This document shows positions 1 through 12,800 of a stretch of 64,000 nucleotides of DNA, one piece after another (position 1 is the first letter of the stretch; each line of letters begins with the position of its first letter). A program made the position numbers and the translations under genes. Below the pieces are notes generated by a model. It saw only the letters and a list, made by a program, of their open reading frames with translations, was not told the DNA's origin and ran no database searches. The stretch is from Epiperipatus broadwayi. Its lineage: Eukaryota > Onychophora > Udeonychophora > Euonychophora > Peripatidae. The stretch covers positions 525,750 through 589,749 of the forward strand of contig JAQFVV010006510.1 of assembly GCA_028023455.1 (NCBI GenBank). Direction: 5' to 3'.

Positions 1-182
1 ACAATTATATTAAATGATCGGCCTCAAATCCATTCAGTTAAAATGAGTAATAATTAATGTTGTCTTTATAAATATGATTATAGGCTGATTTGAATGAGGC
101 TACATGGACATCTTGGATGATCTCTAATTCTTACTTATTGGGGTTAATTTATGTTCTAATCATTTACAAAGATCCTAATATA

Positions 183-386
183 TATATAAGACATATTTTG
201 CAGGTTCATCCGTGTTAAAAAATTAAATATTGATATACTGATGTTTCGACTTGGTCACACAAATCATCCACTAGGTGACCAAGTCGAAACGTCGGTATAT
301 CAATATTTAAATTTTTAAACACGGATGAACCCGCAAAATATGTCTTTTATATATACAACCCGTGAAAAATCTTCGTTTCAACATAT
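183..386. repeat. Penelope-family foldback terminus (element 1)
   Basis: Two inverted arms (about 188-258 and 275-347) share the terminal sequence seen in the two Penelope-like copies at 748-1175 and 6496-7256, including GTTTCGACTTGGTCAC and its complement, with only about 16 bases between them. The right side continues into the family tail (AACCCGTG, then CTTCGTTT). No coding part remains, so this is a termini-only foldback. Confidence 0.75.
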
Positions 387-747
387 ATATATTATTTTGA
401 CTCCAAATATGATGCAAACCTCTGACAATCATATGAATAGCTATTTTTTAAAAAGGTTTATTGATTTTCATAATTCTTAATGACACACGTATTAATAAAT
501 CAATAGATTATATTCTTTTCATCTTCACTGTTTGTGTCTTCCTTCTTTATCATTAAATATTGCTTATAAACTTAATTCTTTATCATGGAGCATTGCAAAC
601 TTTTTGACTTAAAATACTAATAAAAATCATAAACAAGTATACTAAATTATGATACTAAAACTACTAAAAGTATGGTAATATATTAAAGTGAAAAAAAAAA
701 AACTACATTATTAATTATCAAAAACTATTTCAATAGTTTTATATATA

Positions 748-1175
748 TATATAATACATATTTTGCGGGTTCATCGGTGTTAAAAACTTTTAATATTAAT
801 ATACTGATGTTTCGACTTGGTCACACAAGCCATCCACAGAAAAAAATTAGAGAAGCCATTGAGATACTTAAAAGGCCAGATTGTATCAATAAGCGAGATG
901 ATACATGCAAACTTCCTCCTATTTGGAAAGATTTTTTTTTAAAAAACATTCCTAAATTTAACATTTTTGCTATTGGTGGAATTTTAACGTTTTATTCAAA
1001 TCAGTGATTGTAGCACCCCTACAACTGTCTTTCTACCTTTTATAACTCTGTGGATGGCTTGTGTGACCAAGTCGAAATGTCAGTATATTAATATTAAAAG
1101 TTGTTAACATGGATGAACCTGCAAAATATGTATTTTATATATTTAACCCATGCAAATCTTCATTTTTGACATATA
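748..1175 (+). mobile_element. Truncated Penelope-like element with foldback 5' end (element 2)
   Basis: Between inverted arms of about 90 bp (750-839 and 1048-1138) lies a short remnant of a GIY-YIG endonuclease C-terminus. From about 840 it encodes KIREAIEILKRPDCINKRDD, then KLPPIWKDFF, matching the copy at 6711-7229. The reading frame is disturbed after the run of T at 931-940 and stops at 1005-1007. The left arm is an inverted copy of the element's own 3' end, and its coding part is much shorter than in the 6.5-kb copy. Flanks are TA-rich. Family assignment rests on the shared protein block. Confidence 0.75.
1048..1078 (+). ncRNA. Hammerhead-like motif in Penelope terminus
   Basis: CTGTGGA is followed by one T, a GGCTTG/CAAGTC stem with a six-base loop, then GAAAT. 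The layout resembles a hammerhead core, but the first box departs from CTGANGA and GAAAC has become GAAAT. The homologous motif on the minus strand at 6587-6617 keeps GAAAC. Probably inactive. Confidence 0.35.
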
Positions 1176-1263
1176 TATATATATATACATATATACATAT
1201 ATTTCACTATAAACTCATCAACACTCCTTTAACACTTTAAGCAAATAATTTTATTTATTAACA

Positions 1264-1292
1264 GTTTCGACTATACTAGCAGTTTTCATCAG
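1264..1292 (-). ncRNA. Hammerhead-like core, left arm of foldback
   Basis: On the minus strand CTGATGA (1292-1286) is followed by an A, an AACTG...TAGTC-type stem and GAAAC (1268-1264). It mirrors the copy at 1349-1377. Stems I and III are not evident nearby. Confidence 0.4.
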
Positions 1293-1348
1293 ATCTTAAC
1301 TTTAAAAAAAAGATGGAGGGAAGGTGAAGGTAAAAGGAAAGTTAAGAT

Positions 1349-1377
1349 CTGATGAAGACTGCTAGTACAGTCGAAAC
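1349..1377 (+). ncRNA. Hammerhead-like core, right arm of foldback
   Basis: CTGATGA (1349-1355), one extra A, a perfect GACTG/CAGTC stem with a six-base loop, then GAAAC (1373-1377). The core boxes are canonical. The extra A at the base of stem II and the absence of a clear stem I/III make activity uncertain. Confidence 0.45.
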
Positions 1378-1518
1378 TGCTAATAAATAAAATTATTTGC
1401 TTAAAGTGTTAAAGGAGTGTTGATGAGTTTATAGCGAAATATAAAAAGAAGCAAAATATAGAGGGAGAAAGAAGAAATGGATTAATAGTTATATGTTTAT
1501 CTATCTATAAATATATCC

Positions 1519-1521
<3 letters not shown>

Positions 1522-1559
<38 letters not shown>
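1522..1559. repeat. (TA)n microsatellite
   Basis: Pure TA dinucleotide run. Confidence 0.95.
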
Positions 1560-1562
<3 letters not shown>

Positions 1563-2221
1563 ATAGGGTTAGTATTCTTAGCTGGATGAAAATGTTCTCT
1601 ATTTGATTGTTCATTTAAATATCAAGAAAAAAACATCTCTTAATATGAATGTAATCTTTGCCAATAAGAACCTAAAATGCAATCCTGATCCATAATATTT
1701 AGGAAAATTTTTGGATCATAATCTAATTAATTTTCTTTATTTATGTAGTATTATATTAAAATTAATTTCTTGAAGTAATCTTTTTGAAAAGTTGTCTGTC
1801 AGGGATTGTAATACAAATAATTTTTGGACAACTTTCTTAACACTAACATATTTAGTTTGTGAATATTATGTCCCAATTGAAAAAAAGTTGCCACTCAATT
1901 CTACATGTTTGCATTGTTTTCCTGCATTTGGATATAAACCTCTGACAAATATCAGATGAGAATTCTCTTAAAGAAAAATATACAAAATGCTGTTAGTATA
2001 TACAAGATTTAGTTTCACTATCTAAGACTCATCAAATCAAGATGCCCTTTTAAGACATTTACTTAATTATGTATAATTGAAGAGGCATGACATAAGAAAA
2101 AGAATGAATTGTTTATGCAATCCAACAGTAAAGTCAACTAGATTTGATCTTTCTAAAAGCAAATGGACTCCTATCAAAAGATTTAGGACAACTGATAATC
2201 ATTGTATTTAAACCACTAAAC
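1560..2221. other. No recognisable feature
   Basis: AT-rich single-copy-looking DNA. No exon-like open frame or repeat seen. Confidence 0.6.
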
Positions 2222-2513
2222 ATCACATGATCACCATCTCTTATGCTAGCACATAACTGTTATTTAGCAGGCAAAACTCTCCATACAGCAGTGCCACACT
2301 GTGACAAACAGAGTAATCAATGTATGCCAGAAAGCTTGTGCATAAAATCCCCAATCTAGTGCCTACTCATTCAATATCCCCAGACTGGATGGGTAGGCAC
2401 TAGATGGGGATTGTATGCACAAGCCTTCTGGTATCCATTGATTAATCTGTTTGGCACAGGGCGACACTGCTGTATGAAGAGTTTTACCTGTTTAATGATT
2501 ATACTTATTAGTT
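2222..2513. repeat. Foldback repeat family F, copy 1
   Basis: Inverted arms of about 105 bp (2265-2369 and 2390-2493) with a 20-bp centre. Shared landmarks with 39171-39460 and 49783-50142 include GGCAAAACTC, CATACAG, GAGTAATCAATG, a GCTTGTGCATAAAATCCCC-type block and CCTACTCAT. A one-sided tail (CACATGATCACCATCT, 2226-2241) lies outside the left arm. No coding capacity. A non-autonomous foldback element is the likely nature. Confidence 0.75.
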
Positions 2514-2817
2514 TTATAAATGAAATGCAGCAGCTACTGAACTATATGGATGGTGACAAACACAAATTATGATGACAATGATAGAATTGAAGAACACAAT
2601 AATGCCACTAGATAAAGGTTGGAATCTTTGTAAATACTTTTATATTTTTTTAATAGTTACACTATCTAAAAAAAAAAATCATATCCAATTAAATAAATAC
2701 AACTTTTTAGCTACTTAGTCGTTATTTTATCCTTGCTCTAAACGAGGCAATGCGCTCTGAAATCATTAAAGTTATTATCGGGAAGTATTTTACTTCTTAT
2801 ATATATATATATATATA

Positions 2818-2953
2818 TTCAATGGACCATTAGTAAGAATGGATTTCCATTCTTGCTATTAAAAGGTGTGAAGGTTGCCTTGACAGCAGTTAGAAATATT
2901 GGTTGCTATATTTACTGTGAATGTTTAGGTGATTACTGGTTGGAAACTAATTA
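2818..2953 (+). repeat. Dispersed repeat G, copy 1
   Basis: About 135 bp beginning TTCAATGGACCATTAG immediately after a (TA)n run and ending GGTTGGAAACTAATTA. Nearly identical copies lie at 3177-3310 and, shortened, at 32708-32796. It contains a small hairpin (AAGAATGG/CCATTCTT). No protein signal. Confidence 0.8.
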
Positions 2954-3176
2954 CATCATTATCCCAGATTAGCTTTAGGCACTATTTCGCTTATTATTTC
3001 TAAATAATACATGGGCAATTTAAAAGTATTGCATTAAATAATGTTTTAGATGACTATTTATTAGTCTGCATTATAGTGACATGTTTATTTCATGTTTAAA
3101 GAGGTTTATTTAAACTTCATTGTAACAATATTTCATACTCTGTAGTCAAGTTGCAATCTTTAAGTGTCCATATATA

Positions 3177-3310
3177 TTCAATGGACCATTAGTAAAAATG
3201 GATTTCCATTCTTGCTATTAAAAGGTGTGAAGGTTGCCTTGACAGCTGTTAGAAATATTGGTTGCTATATTTACTGTGAATGTTTAGGTGGTTACTGGTT
3301 GGAAACTAAT
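3177..3310 (+). repeat. Dispersed repeat G, copy 2
   Basis: Direct repeat of 2818-2953 with a few substitutions, 360 bp away, running straight into a (TA)n tract at its 3' end. Confidence 0.8.
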
Positions 3311-3352
3311 ATATATATATATATATATATTAATATAAAATATTATATATAT

Positions 3353-3385
<33 letters not shown>
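3311..3385. repeat. Interrupted (TA)n tract
   Basis: Two TA runs separated by TA/AT-rich sequence, directly abutting repeat G copy 2. Confidence 0.9.
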
Positions 3386-3388
<3 letters not shown>

Positions 3389-4589
3389 TTTATAACTGCA
3401 ATATTTTTAATTAGTTACTTATACAAATATTAATTATAATATTTATTTTAAAAATATTTATATCTTTATTCCATTTTAATTCAAAAATTGTTATACATTA
3501 TGTGAAGTGTATTTTTATACAAACTGTTTTTTTTCTTCTTACAATGTAAAATTTAATAGGATGAATTATCAACCTGAATGATAAACGCTAATGGATTTTT
3601 TCATTGTACTTATAATCATAATAAAAGAAATACATTTAGTTCGGCTTTGTGCAGCTGTATATTACTTAAGAAACTTATTAATTAAATTTCTTTTTTTCAA
3701 ATTACACTAATTAAAAAAGAATTAATTTAGTTGTTAATTTAAAAACTAATTGCTTCTAATTATTCAATGTTTTGTAAAATTTAATGCCAGTTATGAATAA
3801 TGAATAAGATTAAGCCTTTATGATTGTTTGAAACATATTGTAAAAGAAAAAGAAGAAAAATTCAGCATAGACATAAATCAAACTTTATGATAAATCAATA
3901 TGTAGGTAGATATTTTGTTAAAGTATCACAGTTTTATAGGATAAAAAATGAATTACAGCTATTTTGTTACGGCACTTTCAACGTTTATAAATTGATAATT
4001 AATTTACGATTATTTGTTTATAAGTTTTTTACTATGTAATTTAGAAAGTAAAATATAGTTTTTAAAAATTTAATAATAAATTATTAAAAAATATAAACAA
4101 TCCTATAAGTGTGTAATTAATGTCTTTTTTAAACAGAAATTAGTAAAGTTTTGACATCAGAAATTGTTTAATATTTATACGAGTACTTTTATGATAATTA
4201 TATTTTTGTTTATATATATATTTAAATTGCAAATAATTCTTCTTAAAAAAGAACAAACTATAAGAACATTTTAGAAACTTTAATTGCAGTTATTAAAAAC
4301 AATCAATAATCTATGATATCCTTAATTTCTAAAGTTTGAAATCAGATTTATAAAAATTAATTGTTGCTCAACTATGGGTGCTTTCTGTCAATGGATTATC
4401 CATTTTCCACATGAAAGAATAATCTATAATATTTAAAAAATACAATTTCGATATATAGTAAACACATTTATTTGTAGAAATAGAATTACAAAACAATAAT
4501 AAAATGATCAATAAGAAATTAAAGTATAAAATATAGCCAAAGTATTTATTATAAAGGAATAATAAATTTAATTATTGTATACCATTTCA
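3386..4589. other. No recognisable feature
   Basis: Very AT-rich. Open frames here have low-complexity composition and no splice context, so none is called. Confidence 0.6.
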
Positions 4590-5065
4590 GTACATATCAG
4601 TTTTCAAGTAAACCAAGATGGCAGCCTATACCTTTAATAAATCTACAATTTTGGGAGCTCAAAAAATGTTTACAAAAAAAAAATGCTTATTAGAAAACGC
4701 CATATTTAATAATTCATTTTTTATTACTGTTATTTAAAAAAAATCACTGTGGAAAAAATAATTACAACATTTATAGTTTATTTTCTTTTTGTTATTCTTA
4801 TTCACTTATTAACGGAAAAATTATATATATAAGTAAAATATTTAATTTTTATTTATGTCAATGGCATGCAATCATATGTCCATTAATACACACATTTCGG
4901 GTGGCAGTATGCTATAGCTTTGAAATTAGTTTACTGCATTACATTCTGTGACAGAAAGGTCCCAACTTTTTATCCTTATGACAGTTTACCAAAAGAGGTG
5001 CTGACAAAAAAAACAAAAAAAAAAACATGCTGACTTGAACTAAAGTGCGATAATGTTAAGAACAG
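4590..5065 (-). repeat. Dispersed repeat H, copy 1
   Basis: The minus strand is recognisably homologous to the plus strand of 33985-34440 over its whole length. Shared blocks include GTCAGCATGTTTTTTT, TTGGGACCTT, ATGCCATTGACA and CCATCTTGGTTTACT. The copies are clearly diverged and neither keeps a long open frame. Class unknown; an old transposable element is the likely origin. Confidence 0.6.
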
Positions 5066-6431
5066 TTTGGAATTTTCTACATTATAAAATATGAAAAAAA
5101 TGAAATAAAACTTCATGATGAAATTGATCAGAATGTATTTCTTTTTTTATATTTAATAATCAATTTATTAATTTTATTTTAATTTAACAACTAATACATT
5201 TTTGGTATATTATAGGCTCTCAAAACGGTACACATCAAAAATATGATTATCTTATTGATTTACTTAAAAACTCAAAAGTACCACCATTACTTATATCAGT
5301 CAAATTACTACTAAGTGGCAAATTACATTTTCATTATTCATTTTATCTCCTTTATTAGTTCTAATATCACTTTCTTACATAACTTATTTATTTTATTACT
5401 TATTAGCTATGATATTTTCTTACTTACATCATTTGGTTTATTATTTACTATCCTCAGATTCCAATTATATTATTTTATTTAAATCAGTATAATGATTTGA
5501 TTGATGTAAGATATGTATATCATAGATAAGTTTATTCTTTTGTAATTACATTTGTGAATATAGATATCTTTAATTGGTGTCAAAATTTACAATATCACTG
5601 GTCATTTTATTATTCTTTTGTAATTGCTTGTACTAATATATACATTCAGTCTATATTGCAATTTAAACTTATATCAATTATTCTTTTACTTGGAAAATGA
5701 GGGAAAAAACAACTGCAGAACACGTAATACAATACTAACCATTATAAATATGATGCCATAGCAGACTAATAATTAAGTTAGGTATGTGTATATCAAATCA
5801 ATATAAAAGAATAATATCATAATAAATATTTTTAATTCAAAATTATCATAAACTATTAATGGAGCTGAATGTGATAAAACATAATTATAGGCAACAATAA
5901 TTGAGATATTGCTTGACCTTTGACATATTTTTACTAGGGCATATTTGAAGATTTTATTTCTAACAACCAAAATATAATTTTATTTTCCTTCAGTGATTAA
6001 CCTAAGCATTTGTGACTAATTTTCAAAAGCAAAAAACAAGAATTTTAATGTTAATAAATAGTTTTTGCCATAGATTTCATAGTTTTAGAATTACAGACTC
6101 TTTTTATTTTGAAATACAATGAAAAAATCATAAAATGAATAGATAATAAAAGATGGATTTAAATTAATAATAATATACTTGTATTTAATACTAGTGTATT
6201 AATCTTTAATTAACTTTTGATTTTAAATCTGGACTTAATATGATAATAATAATTATTAGTTTAAACTTTGATTAGTAGTCATTGATAATGTATCATCTAA
6301 AAATGATATTAAATGTAAATATAGCACTTTTAAACTGCATTGTATTAATTTTATCTGATAAAACAATAAATTATGTTTATAATAATGTGTAAAATTTAAA
6401 TAACTTGGCCAATTAATAATAGTTAATTTGT

Positions 6432-6433
<2 letters not shown>
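5066..6433. other. No recognisable feature
   Basis: AT-rich, no supported gene or repeat. Confidence 0.55.

Positions 6434-6495
<62 letters not shown>
6434..6495. repeat. (TA)n microsatellite
   Basis: TA run with one TG interruption, abutting the 3' end of the Penelope-like element. Confidence 0.95.
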
Positions 6496-6586
6496 GTTAA
6501 AACGAAGATTTGCACGGGTTAAATATATAAAATACATATTTTGCGGGTTCATCCGTGTTAAAAACTTTTAATATCAATTTACTGAC

Positions 6587-6617
6587 GTTTCGACTTGGTC
6601 ACACAAGCCATCCACAG
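6587..6617 (-). ncRNA. Hammerhead-like motif in Penelope 3' terminus
   Basis: On the minus strand CTGTGGA, a T, stem GGCTTG/CAAGTC with a six-base loop, then GAAAC. It sits downstream of the endonuclease stop codon. Hammerhead motifs are known in Penelope-like termini, but the first box here is not the canonical CTGANGA. Confidence 0.4.
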
Positions 6618-6710
6618 AGTTATAAAAAGGTAGAAAGACGGTTGTAGAGGCGCTACAATCACTGGTTTGAATAAAACATTAAAAATCCACCAATAGCAAA
6701 AATGTTAAAT

Positions 6711-7229
6711 TTAAGAATGTTTTTTAAAGAAATCTTTCCAAATAGGAGGAAGTTTGCACATATCATCTCGCTTATTGATACAATCTGGCCTTTTAAGTAT
6801 CTCAATGGCTTCTCTGATTTTGCATTGGTAGAGATTATCACATCTGGATATGATCCTGGTACTAGAAAAATCTATTTTATGACCTGAATCTATAGTATGG
6901 AGTGAGAGTGCTGATGATGATGAGTGTTGTTTAACTGCATTAGCATGCTCATCTCTCCTAACACTGATGCGACGATTACTCATACCTATGTAAGAAGCTT
7001 TACAATTTTTACATGAGATTTGATAGACACCATGAGATTCAAGAGGGATTGAATCCTTAGGCTTGGTTATTATATTGCTGATCTTTTGATGAGCAGAAAA
7101 TGCTGTATCTATATTATAGCGTTTTAATATACGTCCGATACTGTCTGTAGTTCCTTTTACATATGGAACACAAATCCTAATAGCTGACTTATCATCTTTT
7201 TGTAAATTGATATTAAAAGTTTTTAACAC
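6711..7229 (-). CDS. Penelope-like GIY-YIG endonuclease, C-terminal fragment
   Basis: A 172-codon open frame. The first nine codons, including the ATG, come from the inverted terminal repeat, so the start is an accident of truncation; true element coding begins near residue 10. Residues 10-50 (RICVPYVKGT, then IGRILKRYNI) fit the linker after the reverse transcriptase. GIY-YIG landmarks follow: GVYQISCKNCKASYIG at about 67-82, an arginine-rich stretch with RRDEHANAV near 87-99, H...GHKIDF near 110-120, catalytic-type glutamate in REAIEI near 143, and INKRDD near 153. The domain nicks target DNA during insertion in this family. The stop after KKHS looks natural, although element 2 reads on in another frame past a T-run. 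No reverse transcriptase remains, so the copy is not autonomous. Confidence 0.85.
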   Translation of the reverse strand: MLKTFNINLQKDDKSAIRICVPYVKGTTDSIGRILKRYNIDTAFSAHQKISNIITKPKDSIPLESHGVYQISCKNCKASYIGMSNRRISVRRDEHANAVKQHSSSSALSLHTIDSGHKIDFSSTRIISRCDNLYQCKIREAIEILKRPDCINKRDDMCKLPPIWKDFFKKHS

Positions 7230-7249
7230 GGATGAACCCGCAAAATATG

Positions 7250-7256
<7 letters not shown>

Positions 7257-7294
<38 letters not shown>

Positions 7295-7637
7295 AACTGT
7301 GCAGTCCTTTTCTGGAAATCAAGGTGGTCACATCTAACTACAGTCAGACTTAGTGTCTTCATATAGGATGTCGTGGATGAAATTATTAAATTGTGATTTA
7401 AGATTGAATCTATATTAAACAAGATAATTTAAAGTCAAATTATTCAATACTCATGCAACTTAGACTGATTCATCCGGTTTACACCTTCATTGATGGTTCT
7501 GTATGCTCAGAATTCATACTCAGGGCAGATGTTGCATTTAACTCTCTTCAGGCATTATCATCAATATCCCATAGTAGAAATTAGTTCAATAAATTATTTT
7601 ATAAATAATTTATTTAAAATGTTAAGATGTAAAATTG

Positions 7638-7638
<1 letters not shown>
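7257..7638. other. (TA)n run, then unassigned sequence
   Basis: A TA run occupies 7257-7292. The rest (7293-7638) shows no supported gene or repeat. Confidence 0.6.

Positions 7639-7730
<92 letters not shown>
7639..7730. repeat. (TA)n microsatellite, about 92 bp
   Basis: Uninterrupted TA run. Confidence 0.95.
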
Positions 7731-7733
<3 letters not shown>

Positions 7734-7916
7734 TATGTGCATTCACCAATTTCTTGTTTCATAAAATATCTAAATAAACCAAACAAATAAAAGACCTTCT
7801 TGAATTTAAAACATACATTAACACATTTATTAAAAGATAACAATACAACTGGATTTCATGTAACAAAAAAAGGGAAAAAAGTAAAAATTATTTAACACAT
7901 GTTGTTTTAAAATAAA

Positions 7917-7922
7917 TTTATT
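7917..7922 (-). terminator. Poly(A) signal for the minus-strand gene
   Basis: AATAAA on the minus strand, about 135 bases beyond the stop codon at 8057-8059, which is suitable for 3' end formation of that transcript. Confidence 0.5.
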
Positions 7923-8056
7923 AAACATAGTAATATACAGTTAAACTTTATAAAAAAGATTACATAGCATTCAGAATAGAACTTGAATAGGTCAACGCAG
8001 AGAAAAAGATATCTTAATAACACTAAGAGGAAAATGAAACTTTCACCCAAGTATCA

Positions 8057-8165
8057 TCATGTAGACTGACTCACAGGTGAAAGCAGATAGTCTTGCTGCT
8101 TGACTTGATCAAGGATCTTGATAAAGACAGTTAGAGCTGAGTCCTGAGAATGACCAAAGATGAGC
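8057..8165 (-). CDS. Terminal coding exon of an unidentified gene
   Basis: The minus strand has an acceptor at 8166-8167 (GACATGTTGCAG) preceded by a T-rich tract. One base completes a split codon, followed by 35 sense codons and a TGA at 8059-8057. The peptide (LIFGHSQDSALTVFIKILDQ, continuing to SPVSQST) is balanced in composition, unlike the surrounding low-complexity DNA, and looks helical and amphipathic. A 3' UTR with AATAAA follows. Its phase (needs one base) matches an upstream exon ending with two bases, as at 9669-9856. I do not recognise the protein. A short old pseudogene is possible, but splice border, frame, stop and poly(A) signal agree. Confidence 0.6.
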
Positions 8166-9668
<1,503 letters not shown>

Positions 9669-9856
9669 AGATGTTCACACATAGAAGATATTAGTTCATT
9701 TTTGTTCACTTGATATTTTATTGTTTTTTTAGTTTCCTCAGACAAAGACTTTATACTCTGAAATATTTCAATACAATGTCTAATGATATTTCTCTGTGAT
9801 ATAACACTTTTAGAATATCTTTGAAATAATTCTTTTAATGTAGACATGTTGTACAT
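9669..9856 (-). CDS. Candidate penultimate exon of the unidentified minus-strand gene
   Basis: The minus-strand frame opens directly after an AG (9858-9857, AATTTTGTAG) and runs 62 codons plus two bases. The peptide (MSTLKELFQRYSKSVISQRN, IIRHCIEIFQSIKSL, then VNKNELISSMCEH) is strongly helical with heptad-like leucine/isoleucine spacing. Two weak GT donors, after CATCT (used here) and after TTCTAT, both leave two bases, which is exactly what the 8057-8165 exon needs. If unspliced the frame stops at 9667-9665. An in-frame TAG precedes the first codon, so the frame begins here either as an internal exon or as a start. HEAT/ARM-like helices are only a guess; the protein is not recognised. Confidence 0.5.
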
Positions 9857-9858
9857 CT

Positions 9859-12800
9859 ACAAAATTCTTGTTATAATTCACCATAATACATATTTTTAGG
9901 AAATTTTCCACTATTCATTCATTTTTCATTTACAAAATAGAAAAGAATGAAAATCATAATTTATTGGTATTATAATTGAAATGATATATAAAAAGTAGGA
10001 TTATGTTAAGAATAAGTATGTATATAAAAAACTTCTTACAGTTTGTTAATTTGCTTGTTTGAATTAATAACAAAGTTTGAAATATTTAAAATTTGTATTA
10101 TATAACTGGATATAATTACTATCTATCATAGAAGTGAATATTAAATAGTTGTTATAAAATGTTTCTAGAATGTTTTAAAGTAGTATTATAAAGATGAATA
10201 CAATTAATAAAAAATAAAAAAATTAGTTTAAATAAAAATAGATAAATTGAATATTAAAAATGGAATAGGTTATTAAAATTATTTTAAAAGTTATTTTAAA
10301 TGTTCAAATAATTTTGATAAAGTAATAATTGATTTAAAAAATAGTATTATAAATAATATTTCAAAGTTTTATTACATCATAAATTTTTATTTTAAAAATT
10401 TAATTCTGCAAGTTTGCAAAATATTTAAATTTGATCTCAAACTAAAAGTGAGAATTGACCAATCAAATGATGTATTCTCTAGAATATAAATACCAATTAT
10501 ATGTGGGGTATCTAAAGAGTTTAATAATGTATTAGAGGAGGTAGAAATGCATTAAAGGTAGCTTAATAATATCAGAAGCTATCCAGGTGACTATACTTTA
10601 AAATTTTATTATTTAGTCAATTTATAGTACTCTCTTATACTTCGTTTATCGTAACTAACAGGATACTTTTAATATACTTTTAAAAGAGAGTTTAAAATAT
10701 AATATATTTTAGAAACTTCGTGAAAATGATTTGCTAAGTTTTAACACTTTGCTTACCAGGAGTATTTTATTTAAGTTTAACCTAAATTTCGCAATGAAAA
10801 ATGGATATACTACGAAATAAAATGTATATAAATTATAATAATATAAAAATGCATAGAATGTTTATTGATACTATTTTATTAATGCTTCACCAGAGAACTG
10901 TTTTGGTACATAAAAAAACACAGAATGGATATTATATGGATGCAATGGAAAGCTATTTGTTGTCTAAAAAAAAAAAAAAATTGGAGACACATTATCATTT
11001 ATAATCTTATCCAAGAGTTATTAAAAGAATAATATACTTATATCTTATGAATTATTTATAGAATATCATAATGAAAGGAATAAAATGTTTAGCCCTTTTT
11101 GAAGGAAACATTTTTAAAAAATTCTTTTTTTTTTTTGCAAGAATTAAAGAAAGAGCTTACAGAGAAGATTTTACTTAAGCATTGTGATATATAAAACTTC
11201 TTGTCTCAGAAGTACTTTAAAAAAATGCATCTTTAAAAGTATTTGTTTTAAAGAACTTTATTAAGAAATAAAACCTATGTAAGAAAGAATGAACATATAG
11301 TTCAATAAAAGATGGATCCATGGAAATATTGTGAAAAAAGTCTACTGTATAACTTAAGTTAAATTGAATGGAGTGGTGCATCAGATAACCGGCAGAGAGA
11401 ATATTTAAGAAACTTCCCAGGATTAATTTAATATTATGATTTAATAATTATCATTCTGAATAATAAAATTCTGGATTATTTTCTATAAACTTTACTAAAA
11501 TGAATTAATAATTATTTTTTTTATTTTTAAACTTTAACGCACTTTGAGAACATTTAAAAAAACTCTAGGGAAAATAATAAACATTTTGGACTTATCATGA
11601 ACTATTATCAAATGAATATTTAATTATACTTTTGATTTTTATTTTATCAACTTAGCTTAAAAGTAATTTTTTTATTTTTTTATAAGATTAGGAAAACATA
11701 AAACATTAATTTGTTAATAACATATAATTTTATAATATAATAATCTAATAATTTAGATAATAATATTTTTAAATAAAGTGTATGGATGTATATTTTCTTT
11801 ATGTATGAGATGTTCTATATCTAGTGGATGAAGGAAGCCTACTGAACATGATGACCAGATAAAGGTTATTTGGTAATGATAATGAATATTAATAATTTAT
11901 AATGTATATTCTTGTTTCTTTTAGATTATCTATAAATAGTAAGAATGAAGTATAAATGTTTTAGTTATAAATGTAAACGCATTTTCATACAACATTTTAA
12001 AAATATTATGAAATAGGATTGATTTGAAAATATGCATACAATGATTTTTGTATTAGTGATATAATCCAACATAGTAACAAATATTTATGTGATTCTTTTT
12101 AAAACTTTTCATGTTATTGGATAATCAAATGTTGTCATTAGATTGTATATGATTAAACATACAGAATAATGATATAAGCAAACTTTTCTTGTGGAACAGT
12201 GAGATTGTTTTTTAACTATCAGTGAATTTTATTTATTGTTTTTGTAAAGGCAGATAGTTATTTATCGATGTAAGATGTGGAAAATCTCGAGAAATAATAG
12301 TTAGATAGTGGCTTGGAAGTACTTGGGTAGACAGGAAACCAAGATGATGTTTTTTTTAAAAAAATAGAATGTTATACAGAATGTGAATAATACTTATAGT
12401 ATTTGTGTAGATATCAGCATAGTTAACAAAGCCCTATGACTGGTACAGATTTTATTTGGACAGTGTTTATATTTCTTTAAATATTTGATGTTCTAATAAA
12501 GCTGAAGGAATAGCTTTAACATCGTTCATGTACTAGAGGATATTAGACAGGTAAAGGTTATACCTCTATATCTAGTTAATGCACTGTGCCATGATTTTGA
12601 GATAAGTTATGAGTGATACTCTAGATTTCTTCCTTAAATCCTATGCATCTATTTCGCTATCTTTATTTCATGTAACTGCATGGTTTAGTAAGATATTTTG
12701 AAAAGAAATGGTAAATAATTTAGAGCTTAGGTTATGCTATCATTTGTATAAGATTGATTTATTTGCTTAGAAAGAACATAATTTTATAACTTGAAATTGA

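Larger units (their letters stand above)
1199..1442. repeat. Foldback repeat with paired hammerhead-like cores
   Basis: Two arms of about 104 bp (1199-1302 and 1338-1442) are near-perfect inverted copies around a purine-rich 35-bp centre. Each arm carries a hammerhead-like core pointing toward the outer end of its arm. A (TA)n-rich stretch precedes the left arm. No coding sequence. Class unknown; kinship with Penelope termini is inferred from the similar motif and foldback form. Confidence 0.7.
6496..7256 (-). mobile_element. 5'-truncated Penelope-like retroelement (element 3)
   Basis: Minus-strand element. It has a 3' terminus at 6496-6617, shared with the two upstream copies, a coding part (6711 to about 7201), and at its 5' end (about 7205-7256) a short inverted copy of the same terminus containing ACACGGATGAACCCGC. 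Only the linker and endonuclease region remains; the reverse transcriptase is missing. Both edges sit in (TA)n tracts (6434-6495 and 7257-7292). Penelope-like elements are reverse-transcriptase elements that carry a C-terminal GIY-YIG nuclease and often have complex or inverted terminal repeats, which fits. Confidence 0.85.

Noticed and set aside
10801-11004. 67-codon frame starting MDILRNKMYIN
   Set aside because: Low-complexity composition ending in a poly-lysine from an A run; no splice or homology support.
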